A stretch of DNA of 64,000 nucleotides from Solirubrobacter taibaiensis. GTDB lineage: Bacteria > Actinomycetota > Thermoleophilia > Solirubrobacterales > Solirubrobacteraceae. Below the pieces are notes generated by a model. That model was given only the letters and a program-made list of their open reading frames with translations, was not told where the DNA came from and made no database searches. The translations under genes and the position numbers were made by a program. Location: NCBI GenBank assembly GCA_027587225.1, contig JAPDDQ010000022.1, positions 1-64,000 on the forward strand, given 5' to 3'. Of the stretch, positions 1 to 8,541 are shown in pieces. Each line of letters starts with the position of its first letter. Positions within the stretch are counted from its first letter, which is position 1.

Positions 1-829
1 AGGCGTCGAGGTTCGGGGAGGCCGCGCTCGGGGCGGCGGCGGTCGGGGCTTCCGGCACCGCGACGGGCGGCGGGGTCGGGACCTGGGCGGGGGTCGGGTT
101 CGTGGGCGGGGCCGTCGCGGCGGCGGGCGGTGCGGCCGCGGCCGGCTCGGACTCCGCGCCCTCGGGGCCCGCCGCTTCGCCGGCTTCGTCTCCGCCCTTC
201 TCCGGCGCGGGCGGCTTGGCCTCGGCGGCGACGTCCTCGCCGTCGTCCTCCATGTCCTCTTCGGCGCCCTGCGGCGCGGTCTCGCCGCCGGTGGCCTGGG
301 TGAACACGGCTTCAGCGTCGGACTTCGGGTCGGCGGAGTCAGCCTGGGCGCCCGCGGCCTCTTCGGCGGGAGCGGCGGGCTTCGGCGCGTCCTTGGCCGT
401 CTTGGCCTCGGGGGCGCTGTCGGCGGGAGCGCCGCCGTCCTGCTCGGCCATCTCGGCCGCTTCGGCCTTGATCGCCTGCGCGGGCGCCGGCTGAGCGGGC
501 GCGGGCGTCTCCTTCGCGCGGGCCTTCGCGGTCTCGGCCGCGCTGTCGGGTGACTCGCCGTTGCGCTGCGCCAGGTCCGGGTTCTCGGCCGCGACCGCGG
601 CGGTGATCGCCGACGGCTCGACGCGCGGATGCTGCCCGCGGCGCTGCCCGCGCACGAAGTTCGCCACCGCCGCGTTGCCGGCGCCCTGCTGCATCGAGAG
701 CATCTGCTGCACGCTCATGCCGCCGGGCAGCGGGCCCTTCGGCATCGACGTCGCGGCCTCGGGCGAAGCGGCCTCCACGCGTGCGGCAGGGGCCTGCTCA
801 GGCGCGAGTTCTTCTACTCGCTCAGGCAC
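1..829 (-). CDS. Ala/Pro/Glu-rich protein with AGNAAV motif (partial, runs off left edge)
   Basis: Reading the minus strand from a GTG at 829 (GAGGGG about 9 bases upstream, in-frame TGA just before it) gives an open frame to the window edge. Residues 50-58 read AGNAAVANF inside a short hydrophobic stretch preceded by SVQQMLSMQQG; everything after it is low-complexity Ala, Pro, Glu and Asp. An N-terminal AGNAAV-type motif is, from my knowledge of such proteins, common in proteins linked to extracellular contractile injection systems and DUF4157-type toxins. The C-terminal domain, which would define function, lies outside the window. The plus-strand frames in this region are shadows. Coding is well supported by the amino-acid pattern; the functional link is inference. 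Confidence 0.7.
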   Translation of the reverse strand, partial: MPERVEELAPEQAPAARVEAASPEAATSMPKGPLPGGMSVQQMLSMQQGAGNAAVANFVRGQRRGQHPRVEPSAITAAVAAENPDLAQRNGESPDSAAETAKARAKETPAPAQPAPAQAIKAEAAEMAEQDGGAPADSAPEAKTAKDAPKPAAPAEEAAGAQADSADPKSDAEAVFTQATGGETAPQGAEEDMEDDGEDVAAEAKPPAPEKGGDEAGEAAGPEGAESEPAAAAPPAAATAPPTNPTPAQVPTPPPVAVPEAPTAAAPSAASPNLDA

Positions 830-999
830 GCTTCAGACCCCTCGGCAAACAGCAGCACAGCACCGGAATGCGGTGAAGGGTACGAGACGAGACGGCGATT
901 CGTCGCACCCAACGGGCACCGTTTCGGGCACTCGCCGAATCAGCGGGAGCCGTGGCCGAGTCCCACTACATGCGTAATAGGACGGATACCCTAGGTGGG

Positions 1000-2004
1000 A
1001 TGCCGCTGCGCCTTGTCCTCGCCGTGCTCGCCTGCCTCACGCTCGTCGCCTGCGGCGGGGGAGGAGAACCCGAAGCCCCGGCCGACCCGGTGGAGCAGGT
1101 CCCGGATACGCCGGGCCTGCGCGAGGCGGTGCGCGAGGCGCAGAAGCCCGACCCGACGTCGTTCCCGCCCGCGGAGGGCAAGACGCTGCAGCAGATCGCC
1201 GACCTGGTGCGGTCCGGGCCGCAGGCCGCGCTCGCGACGTCGATCCTCACGACGGGCGAGAACCGCTTCACGTTCGGCGTCATCGGCCAGGACGGCAAGC
1301 CGATCTACGGGCCGACGGCGATCTACATCGCGCCGGACCCGACCCAGCCGGCGCAGGGCCCGTTCGTCGCCCCGGCGGACATCCTGCTCACCCAGGACCG
1401 GTACAAGAGCAAGCAGGCCGCCACGGACACCGACCCGTTCGCCGCCGTGTACGCGGCGAACGTGGAGTTCGAGAAGGCGGGCCGGCACGCCGTGCTCGTC
1501 GCGACGCGCAACAACGGGACGCTGGTGGGCGCGCCGACGCAGGTGGAGGTCAAGACGAAGGCCGCCGACAAGATCCCGGACGTGGGGGAGAAGGCGCCGA
1601 ACGTCGCCACCGACACGCTGGAGAGCGTCAAGGGCGACGAGGCGCTGCTGGACACGCGCGACCCGGCCAGCGACATGCACGAGGACTTCGCGAAGGTCGT
1701 CGGCAAGAAGCCGGTCGCGCTGCTGTTCGCCACCCCGCAGCTGTGCCAGTCACGCGTGTGCGGGCCGGTCGCCGACATCGCGCTGCAGATGCGCGCGAAG
1801 TACGGCGACGACATGGAGTTCATCCATCAGGAGGTGTTCGTGGACAACAACCAGCAGAACGGCCTCCGCGACCCGCTGAAGGCGTTCAACCTGCCGACCG
1901 AGCCGTGGCTGTTCGTGATGGACAAGTCGGGCAAGGTCACCGCCCGCCTCGAAGGGTCCTTTGGCGTGGACGCCTTCGAGACGGCGGTGAAGACCGGCCT
2001 CTAG
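1000..2004 (+). CDS. Thioredoxin-fold lipoprotein
   Basis: 334 aa from ATG 1000, which has AGGTGGG just upstream; an earlier in-frame ATG would put 16 charged residues before the signal peptide. Residues 1-18 form a lipoprotein signal ending in the lipobox LVAC, so the protein should be anchored on the outer face of the membrane. A Pro/Glu-rich linker follows. The last 110 residues look like a thioredoxin-type fold: LLFATPQLCQSRVCGPV, then an EFIHQEVFVD strand, a cis-Pro-like TEPWLFV and KSGKVTARLEG. The cysteines are spaced CX4C rather than the usual CXXC, so the redox role is uncertain. The stop overlaps that of the convergent protease gene in a shared CTAG. Confidence 0.8.
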   Translation: MPLRLVLAVLACLTLVACGGGGEPEAPADPVEQVPDTPGLREAVREAQKPDPTSFPPAEGKTLQQIADLVRSGPQAALATSILTTGENRFTFGVIGQDGKPIYGPTAIYIAPDPTQPAQGPFVAPADILLTQDRYKSKQAATDTDPFAAVYAANVEFEKAGRHAVLVATRNNGTLVGAPTQVEVKTKAADKIPDVGEKAPNVATDTLESVKGDEALLDTRDPASDMHEDFAKVVGKKPVALLFATPQLCQSRVCGPVADIALQMRAKYGDDMEFIHQEVFVDNNQQNGLRDPLKAFNLPTEPWLFVMDKSGKVTARLEGSFGVDAFETAVKTGL

Positions 2005-4700
2005 GGGTTCGTGGTCGAGAGCGTGAACGTCAGGGTCCGCGAGTAGGACCCCGTCCGCAGCGGGTCGGTGCTCTTGATCAGCTGCCGGAACGTGACATCC
2101 ACCACCTCGTTCGAGGTCGGCCCGGTCCAGGCGGACTTCGACAGCGCCACGCGCAGCGGCTCGGCCAGCGAGAACGCCCCGTTGGTCAACCGACCCGGCT
2201 CACTGACCGACAACGTCGCGTCCGCGGCGGTGCTGGTCACCACCGCGCTGGTCGTGGCCGTGTAGTCCCGTTCCACGCCGGGCACGAACGCCGGGAAGCT
2301 CGCGCTCCCGACGCTCAACGCGAGCGTCGCGGGCACGGTCCCGCCGACCTCGCCGCCGACGACCTCCTGCACCCGCACGTTGCGGTACATGACGTTGTTG
2401 ACGGCGTTCTCGAGGCCGATGTAGCCCTCGCCGCCGTTGCGCACAGCGTCGTGGTACTCGCTCACCAGCACCCCGTTGAGGAACACCTCCAGATGACGAC
2501 CGACGGCGCGGATCTTCAGCGTGTTCCACTCGCGCGTGGGCTTGAAGTTCGTCGCGCTCGACGGCGCGAACGACGTCACCGTCCCGCGCTCCTGCGTGAT
2601 CGCACCCGTCCGCACACCGGCGGCGCCATTGTCGAGGATCGCGACCTGATAGCCGGAATCGGCGTCGGCGACGCTCGCCGGCGCCGGGAAACGCAGCAGC
2701 ACGCCACCGTTGTTGCCGGCCGCGGCGACGCGGTAGTCCACGGACAGCTCGAAGTCCTTGAACTTGCGCGCCGAGTACCAGAGCACGCCGGGGTTCGCGG
2801 ACGTGGTGCCCGCCGAGGTCGCGAGCGCGTTCATGTAGTTGCGCGAGAACGACCCGGCGCCGACCGCGCTCCACCCGGCGAGCGTCTCGCCGTCCCAGAG
2901 CTCGGCGCTGCCGCCGGGCCGGAACCACCACTCGACCTCCCCGGTCCCGCACGTCGCGCTCGCGTCCACGCAGGCCGTGACCGTGTCGGTGGCCGCGACG
3001 GCCGAGGAGTAGCTGAAGCTCGCCCGGCCTTGCCCGTCGAGCGCGACGACCTGCTTGGCCACCGACACGCCGCGCCGTCGGACCTCGAACGTGATGTCTT
3101 GGCCGGAGGCGTTCGCGCGCACCGTCGTGCGCTCACCCGCCACGGCCGGCGAGGTCTGGACCGTGACCGTCCCGCTCACGGGCGCGTACGCCGTGACGGT
3201 CTCGGATGCGGTGCCGAGGACCTTGTCGCCGTCGCGCACGGTCAACGTCACGGAGTAGCGGCCGGCAGCCGCGTAGGCGTGGGTGGCGGTCGCGCCGGTC
3301 CCGGTCGTGCCGTCTCCGAACGCCCACTCGTAGGTGGCGCCCGCGGGCGCGTTGTTCTGCGCGCCGGCCACGCCGACGGACAGCGGCGCGCCGGGCGTGG
3401 CCGTGATCCGCGTCGCGGCGCGGGTGACCTTCAGGAGCGCGGACACGCCGTCCTCGATCGACAGCACCTCGAACGTCGTGCCGGTCTGCGTGTCGACGAA
3501 CTTCGACGGCCCGTCGCCTTGGCCACGTCCGAGCGTGGCGATGTCGACGTCACCGCTGCAGCCGCCGCCCGTGGATCCCGGCATGGCGTCGAGCACCTTG
3601 ATCGACCCGTACGAGTTGAGCACGGTGACGTCGATCCGGTACAGCAGCACGCCCCAGTCGCACATCCGGCTCGCGCCGGGGGTGGCGGTGGTCGTGGCGT
3701 CCAAACCGACCGGCGCGCGCAACTCCGCCACGACCGCGGTGGTCGGCGACGTGCGCACCACTACGCCCTTCTTGGTCACACCGCCGTCCGGCGGCAATGA
3801 CACCGGGGAGAGCGTGTACTCGGCCGACCCGTCGGACGCCAGGCAGCCGAAGTCGGGGTCGTCGAGCCATCCGAGCTTCCACTTGTTCCAGGACATGAAC
3901 TCGGGCGCGTGGCCGAGGATGTTGCCCATCAGGTCCCAGCCGCCGACCCACAGATGCGTCGCGCCGGTGCCGCTGCCGTTGTAGGACTCCGGCAGCGAGA
4001 TCGCGTGGCCGGTCTCGTGATTGACGATCTTCGGACCCCAGGTGAACATGTCCTGGCCGTACGTGGCGCCGTTCTTGACCACGGTGCCGTCGGCGACGAT
4101 CTGGTCGCTGTAGAGGTTCAGCTCCGGCGAGAACGCGATCTGCGTCGCGTTGCGCGGCGGCATGATGTAGACGAGGTCGTAGCCCGCGAAGTTCACGTCC
4201 GGGTCGGCGGCTTGCACCGCCTTGCGCGCGTACGCCTTCTGGTTCGCGATCGAGAACGTCGCGCGCGTCATGCCGTAGGTCGTGCTCGGCTCTGGCATCC
4301 GGTGCCACTGCGGCGCCAGGTCCACGTCGAGCGTGAAGCGCCCGTTCGACGCCTGCTTGAACATCTCGACCGACGGCTCGAGGAAGTCCCAGTAGGACTG
4401 CGGGACCCGCCAGTCTCGCCCGCCCTGGTTCGGGTTCGCGGCCGACGCCGGCGCGTCGGAGAAGTCGACGAAGATCATCAGCGCCTTCACGGTCCCGATC
4501 GGCCGGACCTGCTTCGTCCAGTCGGAGTTCAGACCGTGGTGGAGGTTCGTGTCCCAGTCGTTGACGTAGTCGCCCGGCCACAACCCGTCGGGCCGGTCGA
4601 CGCGGCACGCGGTCGGCGCGTCAGGCGGCGCGGCGCTCGCCGGCAGCGCACACACGGCGCTGAGCAGCACGGCCACGGCTACGGACACCCATCTCCACAT
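2001..4700 (-). CDS. Secreted M6-family (immune inhibitor A-like) metalloprotease with PKD and DUF1080 domains
   Basis: 899 aa. A signal peptide (hydrophobic residues 5-20, cleavage near ASA-AP) sends it out of the cell. The zinc site is HETGH at residues 228-232 in the context KIVNHETGHAISLPESY, typical of M6 proteases; the preceding region has the ALMIFVDFSDAPAS start of the catalytic domain. A PKD domain (YEWAFGDGTTGTGATATHAY) follows near residue 450, then a DUF1080/LamG-like carbohydrate-binding fold around 600-785 (GGVLLRFPAP, EWNTLKIRAVGRHLEVFLNG, GYIGLEN). The last 110 residues (SKSAWTGP, LRTGSYSRTLTFTLSTT) match a tail I have seen on secreted Solirubrobacter-like proteins. Likely an extracellular protease that binds a polymer. 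Confidence 0.88.
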   Translation of the reverse strand: MWRWVSVAVAVLLSAVCALPASAAPPDAPTACRVDRPDGLWPGDYVNDWDTNLHHGLNSDWTKQVRPIGTVKALMIFVDFSDAPASAANPNQGGRDWRVPQSYWDFLEPSVEMFKQASNGRFTLDVDLAPQWHRMPEPSTTYGMTRATFSIANQKAYARKAVQAADPDVNFAGYDLVYIMPPRNATQIAFSPELNLYSDQIVADGTVVKNGATYGQDMFTWGPKIVNHETGHAISLPESYNGSGTGATHLWVGGWDLMGNILGHAPEFMSWNKWKLGWLDDPDFGCLASDGSAEYTLSPVSLPPDGGVTKKGVVVRTSPTTAVVAELRAPVGLDATTTATPGASRMCDWGVLLYRIDVTVLNSYGSIKVLDAMPGSTGGGCSGDVDIATLGRGQGDGPSKFVDTQTGTTFEVLSIEDGVSALLKVTRAATRITATPGAPLSVGVAGAQNNAPAGATYEWAFGDGTTGTGATATHAYAAAGRYSVTLTVRDGDKVLGTASETVTAYAPVSGTVTVQTSPAVAGERTTVRANASGQDITFEVRRRGVSVAKQVVALDGQGRASFSYSSAVAATDTVTACVDASATCGTGEVEWWFRPGGSAELWDGETLAGWSAVGAGSFSRNYMNALATSAGTTSANPGVLWYSARKFKDFELSVDYRVAAAGNNGGVLLRFPAPASVADADSGYQVAILDNGAAGVRTGAITQERGTVTSFAPSSATNFKPTREWNTLKIRAVGRHLEVFLNGVLVSEYHDAVRNGGEGYIGLENAVNNVMYRNVRVQEVVGGEVGGTVPATLALSVGSASFPAFVPGVERDYTATTSAVVTSTAADATLSVSEPGRLTNGAFSLAEPLRVALSKSAWTGPTSNEVVDVTFRQLIKSTDPLRTGSYSRTLTFTLSTTNP

Positions 4701-4844
4701 CGCTTTCCCCCTTGTTGACCTCGAACGCTAAGTCCGAGCGGAGCAGTGGCGGTATCCGCAGATGCAGGGAACGTGCGCGTCGCCGTCCGACGGTTGTCGG
4801 ATCGGCGGGCGTATCGTTCGCCGCGAGCGAGTGGGAGGTACGTC

Positions 4845-6134
4845 ATGCAGGGGTCCTTGACCAGGCGGCAGGCACTGGCGGCGGGCGCCGCGGCTGCGGG
4901 AGCGGCGGCGATCGGGCGCCCGGCTGGAGCGCAAGCGCGCGGCGGCGATGACCACGACTCACGCGGCGAGAGCGGCAGCCCGAACCGGGTCGCGCCGACG
5001 CTGTCTCTCACGGGGGCGCGGCTGCTCGATCCGGGCAGCGGCGAGGTGACGGAGAACACGACGATCGTGTTCGAGAAGGGGATCGTCCGGCGCGTGGGGC
5101 GCCGGGAACGCCCCGCCGGTCGGGTGATCGACGTCGGCGGCGCCTTCGTGCTGCCGGGGCTGATCGACGTGCACGTCCATACGGCGACCGCCGCGGCGGC
5201 GCAGTCGGCGGTGTCGAAGGGCGCGACCACGGTCCGGTCCGCCTCCACCAGCTTCTTCCAGGACGTCGGGCTGAAGGCGATGGGCGAGTACGGCGGGCTC
5301 GGCATCCCGCGCGTGCTGCCCGCCGGGCTGTTCGTGACGCCGAACCTCGGCGACAGCCTGCTCGCCGATCCGCGCCTCGCGCCGCTGGCCGCGCTCCCCG
5401 ACGGCGTTCGCAGCCCGGAGGCGCTGCGCTTCCTCACACAGGTGAACATCTCGCGCGGGGCGGAGGTGATCAAGACGCGCTCGACCGAACGCGCCGGCCT
5501 GCCCGAGCAGGACCCGCGCCAGCAGGTCTACGACGAGCGCCAGCTGCGCGCGGTGGTCGACGCGGCCCGCCGTCTGCCCGGCGGCGTGCTCGCCCACGGC
5601 CACGGCGACGAGGGCGTGCGCGACTCGGTCCTGGCCGGCGTGCGCTCCGTCGAGCACGGCACGTTCGCCTCCGCGGCGACGCTCGACCTCATGCGCGCGC
5701 GGCGCACGTTCCTGACGCCGACGATCTCCGCGATCATCGACATCATCGAGCCGGGCGGCGAGTACACCGACCCGCGGCTCGTCCAGCGCGGGCGCGACAT
5801 GCTCGTCGCGCTGCGGGCGACGGTCGCCGCCGCGTACGAGCGTGGTGTGCCGATCGCGGCCGGCACCGACACCTCGTACACGGCCGCTTCGCTCTCGAGC
5901 GTCGTGACCGAGATCAAGTACCTCGCGGACCTCGGGCTGACCAAGCTCGACGCGCTCCGTGCCGCCACCACCACCGCCGCCGCGCTGCTCGCGCGGGAGC
6001 GGGAGATCGGGCGGTTGAAGCCGGGCTACTCCGCCGACGCGGTCGTGATGGCCGGCAATCCGCTGGAGAACCTGGCGGCGCTGGACTCGCTGCGGCTCGT
6101 GGTGGCGCGGGGGTGGATCGTGCGTGAAGGCTGA
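4845..6134 (+). CDS. Tat-exported amidohydrolase
   Basis: 429 aa from ATG 4845, with GGGAGGT about 7 bases upstream; longer starts lack an RBS. Residues 4-25 (LTRRQALAAGAAAAGAAAIG) form a twin-arginine signal, so a folded metalloenzyme is exported. The amidohydrolase barrel begins after the small beta domain (SLTGARLLDPGSGEVTENTTIVFEKG) with GLIDVHVHTATA carrying the first two metal histidines; later come VLAHGHGDEGV, SVEHGTF and AAGTDTSYTA with the expected His and Asp ligands, ending KPGYSADAVVMAGNPLENL. The substrate is unknown; imidazolonepropionase-like and prolidase-like amidohydrolases share this layout. The promoter region is shared with the divergent M6 protease, so joint regulation is possible. 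Confidence 0.85.
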   Translation: MQGSLTRRQALAAGAAAAGAAAIGRPAGAQARGGDDHDSRGESGSPNRVAPTLSLTGARLLDPGSGEVTENTTIVFEKGIVRRVGRRERPAGRVIDVGGAFVLPGLIDVHVHTATAAAAQSAVSKGATTVRSASTSFFQDVGLKAMGEYGGLGIPRVLPAGLFVTPNLGDSLLADPRLAPLAALPDGVRSPEALRFLTQVNISRGAEVIKTRSTERAGLPEQDPRQQVYDERQLRAVVDAARRLPGGVLAHGHGDEGVRDSVLAGVRSVEHGTFASAATLDLMRARRTFLTPTISAIIDIIEPGGEYTDPRLVQRGRDMLVALRATVAAAYERGVPIAAGTDTSYTAASLSSVVTEIKYLADLGLTKLDALRAATTTAAALLAREREIGRLKPGYSADAVVMAGNPLENLAALDSLRLVVARGWIVREG

Positions 6135-6165
6135 GTTGCGGGGCCGAACGACCGTGCGGTAAGTT

Positions 6166-6177
6166 ACGAACGTTCGT
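6166..6177. promoter_or_regulatory. Candidate TetR operator in front of the MBL-fold hydrolase gene
   Basis: Perfect 12-bp palindrome ACGAACGTTCGT, 24 bases before the ATG at 6202. Eleven of 12 bases recur in the palindrome in front of the nearby tetR gene (7554-7577), which makes both likely targets of that repressor. No protein-binding data; inference from sequence. Confidence 0.6.
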
Positions 6178-6201
6178 GCTGCTTGATCTCGGAGGTTGGG
6201 A

Positions 6202-6969
6202 ATGCGTGTACGTCGTTTGACTTGGGCGGGCCTGGAGGTCCAGACGCCCACGACCACGGCGGTGGTCGATCTGCTCACCGGCACGCCGTCCCTGTCGGCG
6301 GTCGCGGGGCCGCCTCGGGAGCCGCTGCTCGCACCGCTCACCGCGCCCGGCACGGTCGACGTCGCCGCCGTCACGCACCTGCACTCCGACCACTTCGACG
6401 TGGAGGCGCTGCGCACCGCGCTCGCGCTGGGCGCGCCGGTGCTGTGCCCGCCCGCCGCGGCGCCGGCGGTGACCGAGGCCGGGTTCAACGCTCGCGGGGT
6501 CGAGTTGTGGGAGACGGCGAAGGTGGGCGAGCTCGACTTCACGGCGGTCCCCGCGGTCGACGGGTTCGGCTCCCCGCAGGTGTCGTGGGTGATCTCCGAC
6601 GGCGCCGCGCGGCTGATCCACTGCGGCGACACGCTGTGGCACGGCTTCTGGTGGCAGATCGCCGAGCGCTGCGGCCCGTTCGACATCGCTTTCCTGCCCA
6701 TCAACGGCGCGATCGCCGAGTTCGACTACGCCCAGCCCGCGAGTGGGATGCCCGCCGTCCTGGTGCCCGAGCAGGCCGCCGCCGCCGCGGACGTCCTGCA
6801 GGCCGGCCGGGCCGCGCCGATCCACTACGGCACGTTCCACCAGGCGCCGGGCTACCTCGGCCTGCCGGACCCCGAGAGCGCGTTCGCGCACGCCGCCGGA
6901 CGCCGTGGCGTCACCGCCCAGCTGCTGCAGCCGGGCGAGGAGCTCGACCTCAGCCGAGTGCCTTCGTGA
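6202..6969 (+). CDS. MBL-fold (UlaG-like) metallohydrolase
   Basis: 255 aa from ATG 6202; GGAGG at 6191-6195 sits at normal spacing, ruling out the TTG at 6196. The metallo-beta-lactamase core is clear: HLHSDHFD (HxHxDH) near residue 57, VSWVISDGAARLIHCGDTLWHGF with the bridging Asp in the middle, and IHYGTFH near the end. Such small cytoplasmic UlaG-like enzymes hydrolyse lactones, phosphodiesters or similar; the substrate here cannot be read from sequence. Its 3' end overlaps the convergent tetR by 20 bp and its promoter carries the same palindrome as tetR, so TetR control is probable. Confidence 0.85.
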   Translation: MRVRRLTWAGLEVQTPTTTAVVDLLTGTPSLSAVAGPPREPLLAPLTAPGTVDVAAVTHLHSDHFDVEALRTALALGAPVLCPPAAAPAVTEAGFNARGVELWETAKVGELDFTAVPAVDGFGSPQVSWVISDGAARLIHCGDTLWHGFWWQIAERCGPFDIAFLPINGAIAEFDYAQPASGMPAVLVPEQAAAAADVLQAGRAAPIHYGTFHQAPGYLGLPDPESAFAHAAGRRGVTAQLLQPGEELDLSRVPS

Positions 6970-7540
6970 CCGCCACCCGCGCGCGCTCGAACACGGCGGG
7001 ATCGCGGTAGAGCTGGAAGAGGGCGTTCGCCCGGGTCGCGAAGGCGCCGAGCTCGAACACGAGTTGCGCCGGGTCCGTGCCGTCGGGGAGCTCGCCCTGG
7101 CGCAGCGCGATCCCGGCGTGCGTCTCGAGCTCGGCGCCCCACGCGCGCATCGCGGTGGCGATCACGTCGCGCACGGGACCGGGACGGCCGTCGAACTCCG
7201 CGGACGCCGCGGACAGAAAGCACCCGCCGGGGAAGACCTCGCGCTGGAGGTAGCCGATGTAGCCCTCGATCAGCGCGCGGAGCCGATCGAGCCCGGGTGT
7301 CGCCGTCGAGGCCGGCTCGACGACCTCGCTCCAGAGCTTGGCCTTCGCGGTCTCGACCGTCGCGACCTGCAGCCCTTCCTTGGAGCCGAAGTGCTCGAAC
7401 AGGCCGCTCTTGCTCATCTCGAGCTCGCCCGCGAGGCGCCCGATCGTCAGGCCCTCCAGACCTTCGACGGAGGCGAGGTCGGCCGCGTGCTGCAGGATCG
7501 TTTCGCGCCTGCGAGTTCCCGCTGCGTTTCGAGCCGGCAT
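6950..7540 (-). CDS. TetR/AcrR-family transcriptional repressor
   Basis: 196 aa from ATG 7540 (MPARNAAGTRRRETIL); the seven residues available upstream from a GTG at 7561 would overlap the putative operator. The HTH is residues 10-55, with LTIGRLAGELEMSKSGLFEHFGSKEGL matching the TetR DNA-binding signature. The C-terminal half is helical (IEGYIGYLQREVFPGGCFLSAASAEFDGRPGPVRD, typical of TetR C-terminal ligand domains). The gene converges on the MBL-fold hydrolase and is divergent from lysR. A large palindrome lies directly in front of its start and a matching one in front of the hydrolase gene, so I infer autorepression and control of the hydrolase by a small ligand. Confidence 0.9.
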   Translation of the reverse strand: MPARNAAGTRRRETILQHAADLASVEGLEGLTIGRLAGELEMSKSGLFEHFGSKEGLQVATVETAKAKLWSEVVEPASTATPGLDRLRALIEGYIGYLQREVFPGGCFLSAASAEFDGRPGPVRDVIATAMRAWGAELETHAGIALRQGELPDGTDPAQLVFELGAFATRANALFQLYRDPAVFERARVAVTKALG

Positions 7541-7553
7541 CGACCCGAGAATA

Positions 7554-7577
7554 CCCCGCACGAACGTTCATGCGGGG
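7554..7577. promoter_or_regulatory. Candidate TetR operator between tetR and lysR
   Basis: 24-bp near-perfect inverted repeat: CCCCGCA at 7554-7560, the core CGAACGTTCA (one mismatch to symmetry) and TGCGGGG at 7571-7577. It starts 14 bases before the tetR ATG and ends 23 bases before the lysR ATG, so binding could affect both divergent promoters. The core ACGAACGTTC also occurs at 6166. Confidence 0.65.
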
Positions 7578-7599
7578 CGGCTGCGTATCGTTTCCCACG

Positions 7600-8541
7600 A
7601 TGTTGGACCTGAAGCTGCTTACGACGTTTCGCGAAGTCGCGGTGCGCGGCTCCTTCAGCGATGCCGCCGCGGCGCTGGACTTCACGCAGCCCGCGGTGTC
7701 CCAGCACATCTCGCGGCTGGAGGCGATTCTCGGCACTCGCGTGCTGGAGCGCAATGCGCGCGGGGTGACGCTCACCCCGGCCGGTGAAGTGCTGGCGCGG
7801 CGCGCGTCCGAGCTCCTCGAGGCTGCGCGGCGCACGGAGCGAGAGGTCCGTGAGGCGGCGGGCATCGGCCGGGCGCGCGTGCGGGTGGCCGCGTTCAACT
7901 CGGCCGCGGCCGGGCTGTTGCCCGGCGCGACACGGGAGCTGCGCGCGCGACGGCCCGACGCCGAGCTGACGCTGCAGGTCATGAACGATGCCCCCGGGAT
8001 CGACGCGTTGCTCGCCGGGCGGGTGGACATCGCGATGTTCGTGCAGTCACCGCGGTCGCCGGCGTTGCCGAGGCCTGGCGTGGAGCACGTGCCGATCTTC
8101 GACGACGAGTTGCGGGTCGCGGTCGCCGCGGATCATCGGCTGGCGACGCGGACGTCCGTGACGCTCGAGGAGTTGCGCGAGGAACCGTGGCTGATCATGG
8201 AGATGGACGGCACGCACGGCGATTCCGACGTCGTGGCGGGCGCGTTCCGCACGGCCGGCTACGAGCCCAACGTGAGCTTCGAGTCCGAGGACTACCAAGC
8301 GCTGCAGGGGATGGCCGCTTCCGGGATCGGTGTGGCCTTGATCCCGACCGTGGCGCTCGTCAGCTCGCGTTCGGACGTCGTGGTGCTGCCCCTGCGTGGG
8401 CACGTCCCGGCGCGGCAGATCGTCGCCGCGGTGCGCTCGGGCGAGGACGACCCGCTCGTCGAGCACATGATCGAGTCGATGCGCGTGGCGGCGCGCAGGC
8501 TGGCGGTGCCGCCGGAACCGCTCAGAGCGAGCGATACATGA
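7600..8541 (+). CDS. LysR-family transcriptional regulator
   Basis: 313 aa from ATG 7600 (MLDLKLLTTFREVAVRGSFSDAAAALDFTQPAVSQHISRLE, shown here in two stretches of the HTH: residues 1-20 and the recognition helix TQPAVSQHISRLE). The open frame extends upstream but that part does not resemble protein. The rest is the periplasmic-binding-protein-like effector domain, with DELRVAVAADHRLA and GIGVALIPTVAL as family landmarks. Divergent from tetR; no obvious target gene beyond itself, and its 3' end overlaps the convergent GNAT gene by 20 bp. Confidence 0.9.
   Translation: MLDLKLLTTFREVAVRGSFSDAAAALDFTQPAVSQHISRLEAILGTRVLERNARGVTLTPAGEVLARRASELLEAARRTEREVREAAGIGRARVRVAAFNSAAAGLLPGATRELRARRPDAELTLQVMNDAPGIDALLAGRVDIAMFVQSPRSPALPRPGVEHVPIFDDELRVAVAADHRLATRTSVTLEELREEPWLIMEMDGTHGDSDVVAGAFRTAGYEPNVSFESEDYQALQGMAASGIGVALIPTVALVSSRSDVVVLPLRGHVPARQIVAAVRSGEDDPLVEHMIESMRVAARRLAVPPEPLRASDT

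Noticed and set aside
102..994. Plus-strand frames at the left edge
   Set aside because: Ser/Ala/Arg-rich antisense of the AGNAAV protein, which has a clear GTG start and RBS on the minus strand.
1743..3800. Long plus-strand frame opposite the M6 protease
   Set aside because: Arg-rich shadow; the minus strand has a signal peptide, HETGH site and PKD/DUF1080 domains.
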